Assembly (NCBI GenBank): GCA_034336665.1 | Contig: JAPFBE010000076.1 | Coordinates: 124,001 to 188,000, forward strand | Source: Luscinia megarhynchos | Lineage: Eukaryota; Chordata; Aves; Passeriformes; Turdidae | Reading direction: 5' to 3' | DNA: 64,000 nt | Shown here: positions 47,701 through 53,700 of the stretch, piece by piece | How positions within the stretch are numbered: position 1 is the first letter of the stretch | How the letters are laid out: the number at the start of each line of letters is the position of its first letter | Translations under genes and position numbers: made by a program | Notes under the pieces: generated by a model | What the model was told of the DNA's origin: nothing | The model's database searches: none | What the model saw: the letters and a program-made list of their open reading frames with translations, nothing else

Positions 47701-50700
47701 GCAGCCGTAGCGCAGCACGAGCCCCGGGGGTGCCGCCCCCATAAGGGAAGAACCAGCCGTGCTCGAACTCCAGCGGCGCGGGGCAGAACACGGCTAAAAA
47801 AGGGTTAAAAAATTAGGATTATCCCAGAAAAAACCCGAAAAAAAAATCCCAAAATTTTCCCAAAAACCCCGTCAGGATCAGCCCCCCAGGGGCAGAACAC
47901 GGCTGGGAAAGGGTTAAAAAATTAGGATTACCCCAGAAAAAACCCGAAAAAATCCCAAAATTCCCCCAAAAATCCAAAAATCCCCCCAAAAACCCCGTCA
48001 GGATCCGGCCCCCCGCGGGTAGAACACGGCTGGGAAAGGGTTAAAATATTTGGATTACCCCAGAAAAAAACCCGGAAAAACCCCCAAAAATCCCAAAAAA
48101 TTCCCCAAAAAATCCTCAAAAAATCCCAAAAGCATTCCCTAAAAATATCCCAAAATTTTCCCCAAAAAATCCCAAAAATTTCCCTAAAAATATCCCAAAA
48201 AAATTCCCAAAATAATCCTCAAAAAATCCCAAAAATATTCCCTAAAAATATCCCAGAAAAATCCCCAAAAAATCCCCAAAAAATCCCTTAAAAAATCCCC
48301 AAAAAATCCCCAAAAAATTCCCCAAAAATTCCTAAAAAATTCCCCAAAAAATTCCCCAAAAAATCCCCCAAAAATCCCCCAAAAATCCCAAGAAATTCCC
48401 CAAAAAAATTCCCAAAAAAAGTCCCCAAAATTTCACCAGGATCCGCCCCCCTTGGGAAGGAACCAGCCGTAGCTCGAACTCATGCTGAGCAGAACACGAG
48501 CTAGGAAAGGGTTAAAAATTAGGATTATCCTCAGAAAAACCCGGAAAAAATCCCAAAATTTTCCCAAAACCCTGATCAGGATCAGCCACCAGGGGGCAGA
48601 ACACGGCTGGGAAAGGGTTAAAAAATATTGGGGTGAGCCCCCAAAAATTCCTAAAAAAAATCCCCAAAAAATCCCCAAAAAATTCCCCAAAAAATCTCCC
48701 AAAATAATCCTCAAAAATCCCAAAAATATTCCCTAAAAATATCCCAAAAAAATCCCCAAAAAATCCCCCCAAAAAATCCCCCAAAAAATCCTCCCAAAAT
48801 CCCTAAAAAAAATCCCCAAAAAAATCCCCCAAAAAATTCCCCAAAAACCTCAAAAATTCCCAAAAAATCCCCCCAAAAATCCCTTAAAAATCCCAAAAAT
48901 TCCCAAAAATTCCCCAAAAGACACGGCTGGGAAAGGGTTAAAAATGTTTGGGGTTACCCCAAAAACTGAAAAAAAATCGTAAAATTTTCCCTAAAAAATC
49001 CCAAAATCCTCCCAAAAACCCTCGTCAGGATCCGCCCCCCTGACGGGCAGAACACGGCTGGGAAAGGGTTAAAAATATTTGGATTATCCAAAAAACCCAA
49101 AAACCCCCCAAAAATCCCAAAAATTCCCCAAAAATTCCCAAAAAATCCCCCCAAAAAATCTCCAAAAAAAATTCCCAAAAATCCCCCCAAAAAATCCCAA
49201 AAATTCCCAAAAAATTCCCAAAATAATCCTCAAAAAAATTCCCAAAATAATCCTCAAAAAATCCCAAAAATATTCCCTAAAAATATCCCAAAAAAACCCC
49301 CAAAAAATCCCCCCAAAAAAATCCCCAAAAAATCCTCCCAAAATCCCTAAAAAATCCCCAAAAATCCCCAAAAATCCCAAAATCCTCCAAAAACCTGTCA
49401 GGATCCGCCTCCCGAGGGAGCAGAACACGGCTGGGGAAAGGGTTAAAAATGTTTGGGGTGACCCAAAAAAAATCCGAAAAAAAATCGCTAAATTTTCCCA
49501 AAAATCCCCAAAAATCCCCCCAAAACCCCCTACTAGGATCCGCCCCCCCGCGGGCAGAACACGGCTGGGAAAGGGTTAAAAATATTTGGATTATCCAAAA
49601 AACCCGAAAAAACCCCCCAAAAATCCCAAAAAATTCCCCAAAAATTCCCAAAAAATCCCCCCAAAAAATCTCCAAAAAAAATTCCCAAAAAATCCCCCAA
49701 AAATCCCAAAAATTCCCAAAAAATTCCCAAAATAGTCCTCAAAAAAATTCCCAAAATAATCCTCAAAAATCCCAAAAATATTCCCTTAAAAAATATCCCA
49801 AAAATCCCCAAAAAATCCCCCCAAAAATCCCCAAAAAATCCTCCCAAAATCCCTAAAAAATCCCAAAAAAATTCCCAAAAAATCCCCCCAAAAAAACCTC
49901 AAAAATTCCCAAAGAATCCCCAAAAGTCCCTTTAAAAATCCCCAAAAATTCCCAAAAATTCCCCCAAAAACACGGCTGGGAAAGGGTTAAAAAATATTTG
50001 GGGTGAGCCCCAAAAATGCCAAAACCGCTCAGGACCCCCAAAATTTCCCCAAATTCCCCAAAATTTCCCCATAATCCCCCCGCAGGACCCCCAAAATCTC
50101 CTTAGACCCCCAAAACCTCCAAAAATCCCCCTAAATTCCCCCACAAATCCCCCAGGACCCCCAAAATTTCCCCAAAATCCCCCTAAAAATCCCCCCAGGA
50201 CCCCCCAAAACCACTCAGGACCCCCAAAATCCCCCAAAATCCCCCTAAAATCCCCCTAAAATCCCCCCAAAATCCCCCTAGGACCCCCAAAACCACTCAG
50301 GGACCCCCCAAAATCCCCCAAAATCCCACCAGGACCCCCCAAAAATCCCCAAAATCCCCCTAAAATCCCCAAATTCCCCAAAATCCCCCAGGACCCCCAA
50401 AATCCCCCAAAAATCCCCCTAAAAATCCCCCTAAAATCCCCAAATTTCCCCAAAATCCCCAATTTCTAAATCCCCCTAAAAATCCCCCAAAATCCCCCAA
50501 ATACCCCCAGGACCCCCAAAATCCCCCAGGACCCCCAAAATCCCCAAAATCCCCTAAAATCCCCCAAATTTCCCCCAAAAATCCCACCAGGACCCCCCAA
50601 AATCCCCCCAAAATCCCCCCCCAAATACCCCCCAGGACCCCCAAAATCCCCCAGGACCCCCCCAAAATCCCCCAAAATCCCCTAAAATCCCCCAAATTTT

Positions 50701-53700
50701 CCTAAACCAATCATGACCCCCAACCCCCAGGGACCCCCAAAATTCCCCCAAAACCACTCAGGACTCCCCCAAATCCCCCTGGGACCCCCAGATTTCTAAA
50801 CTCTCTAAATCCCCTAAAATCCCCCCTAAAAATTCCCCAGGACCCCCCAAAAATTTCCCCTAAATCCCCCCAAAATCCCCCCCAGGACCCCCCAAATTTC
50901 CCCCAAAACCACTCAGGACCCCCCAAAAATCCCCCCAAAATCCCCCAAAAAATCTCCCCTAAAATCCCCCTAAAATCCCCCAAATTTTCCCCCCAAAACC
51001 AACTTCAAGGACCCCCCAAAATCCCCCCTAGGACTCTCAAAAATCCCCCTCTAGGACCCCCCAAAATCCCCCTAAATCCCCCTAAAATCCCCAAATTTCC
51101 CCCCAAATGCCCCTAAAATCCCCCCTAAAAACTCCTTCTAAATTTTTTCTCCAAAACCAATCAAGGACCCCCCCAAAATCCCCCCAAATCCCCCCCAATC
51201 CCCCTAAAATCCCCTAAATTTCCCCAAATGCCCCAAAATCCCCTAAAATCCCCCTAAATTTTTCTCCAAAACCAATCAAGGACCCCCCAAAAATCCCTCT
51301 CCAACTCTCCAATCCCCCCCCCTAAAATCCCCCCAGGACCCCCCAAAATCCCCCCAAATTTCCCCCTAAAATCCCCAAATTTCCCCCAAATCTCCCAAAT
51401 TTCCCCTAAAATCCCCCCAGGACCCCCAAAATCCCCCCCTAGGACCCCCAAAAATTTCCCCCCAAAATTCCCACCTTGGCAGTGGGGTCCAGTGCCCTCC
51501 CGGGCAGGGGGTCCCCAGCTCCCTGTCGGGATCCCCCAAACCCCCCCAGGACCCCCCCCAAAATTCCCCAAATTCCCCCAGGACCCCCCAAAATCCCCCC
51601 CCAAAATCCCCCCAGGACCCTCCAAAATTCCCCTAAAAATCCCCCCAGGACCCCCCCAAAATTCCTCCCAAAAACCACTCAGGACCCCCAAAAATCCCCT
51701 CAGGAACCCCCCCAAATCTTCCCCAAAATCCCCCCAAAATCCCCCAAAATCCCCCTAGGACCCCCCTAAAATCCCCCTAAAATCCCCAAATTTCCCCAAA
51801 ATCCCCCCAAATTTCCCCTAAATCCCCCAAAATCACAACTCTAACCTCCTAAAATCCCCCCAAAATCCCCCAAAATCCCCCTAAAATCCCCAAAAATCCC
51901 CCCAACCTCTAAAACTCCCCAAATTTCCCCCAAAATCCCCCCAGGACCCCCCAAAATCCCCCTTAACCCCTTAAATTTCCAAAAATCCCCCCAGGACCCC
52001 CTAAAATCCCCCAAAACCCCCTAAAATCCCCCTAAAATCCCCTAAATTTCCCCCAAAATCCCCCAAATTTCCTAAATCCCCCAAAATCCCCTCAACACCC
52101 CCAAAAACTTAAAAATACCCCAAACCTTACACAACCACTAAGAACCCCCAAAAACCCCCAGGACCCCCAAAATCTCTAACTTTCTCTCAAAAATCCCCCC
52201 TCAGGACCCCCCAAAATCCCCCTTAGACTCTAAACCCCCAATCCTCTGTAATCCCCCAAATTTCAGACCCCTTAAATCCCCCAAATTTCCTAAATCCCCC
52301 CAAGTGTCCTCTAATCCTTAAAATCCCCCCCAGGACCCCCCAAAATCCCAATTTTCCCCTCAAAATCCTAGGACCTCTCTAAAATTCCCCACAAAATCTC
52401 CCCCAAACCGCGACCTTGGGCAGCGGGGTCCGCGCCTGGGCAGGGGTCCCAGCTCCCCGTCGGGCCGCAGCGCCGCACCGAGGTGGGGGAGGGGCGCTGC
52501 CGGGGGCAGCGGCACAGCAGCGCCAAGCCCCTCCCCCCACCAGCCCGCCCGGCCCCCAAAATCGGCGCCAGGGCGGGGTCGCAGCCGGGGGAGGGGGGCG
52601 TGGGGGAGGGGTGGTGGGGAGGCCTGTGGGGGGAGGGAGGGGGGTTAGTGAGGGATTTTGGGGGATTTGGGGAATTTTTGGGGATTTTTGGGGGATTTGG
52701 GGAATTTCGGGGGATTTTGGGGAAATTTTAGCGATTTTGGGGGATTTGGGGGAATTTCGGGGGATTTTTGGGTGAATTTGAGGATTTTGGGGGATTTTGG
52801 GAAATTTTGGGGATTTTGGGGATTTGGGGGAATTTCGGGGATTTTTGGGTGAAATTTGGGGAGATTTTGGGGATTTGGGGATTTGGGGCTGATTTCGGGG
52901 ATTTCGGGGAGATTTGGGGAATTCTAGGGATTACGGGATTTTTGGGGATTTTGGGGGAATATTGGGGATTTTTGGGGATTTAGGGTAAATTTTGGGGATT
53001 TTGGGGAAATTTTGGGGATTTTGGGGATTTTTAGGGGAAATTTTAGGATTTTAGGGAAATTTTGGGGAATTTCGGGGATTTTGGGGAAATTTTGGCGATT
53101 TTGGGGATTTGGGGAATTTCGGGGATTTGGGTAAAATTTGGGGATTTTGGGGGAATTTGGGGATTTTGGGGAGATTCCGGGAGATTTTGGAAGATTTTTG
53201 GGGGATTTCGGGAATTTAGGGGGGGATTGGGGGATTTTGGGGGGATTTAGGGAAATTTTGTGGATTTTGGGGGGATTTTGGGAATTTGGGGGATTTTTAG
53301 GGGATTTTGGGGAAATTTAGGGTAAATTTGGGGAATTTCGGGGATTTTGGGGAAATTTAGGGTAAATTTGGGGAATTTCGGGGAGATTTTGGGGAAATTT
53401 TGGGAATTTCGGGATTTTTGGGGAAATTCTAGGTAAATTTGGGGAAATTTGGGGATTTTGGGATTTTTAGGGGAAATTTTGGGAATTTCGGGGATTTCGA
53501 AATTTTGGGAATTTCGGGGATTTTGGGGAAATTCTAGGGTAACTCTGGGGAAATTTGGGGATTTTTGGGGAAATTTTGGGGAATTTTTGGGAATTTCGGG
53601 ATTTTGGGGAAATTTAGGGGATTTTGGGGGATTTTTAGGGGAAATTTTGGGAATTTCGGGGAATTTTGTGGAAATTTTGGGAAATTCTTGGGAATTTCGG

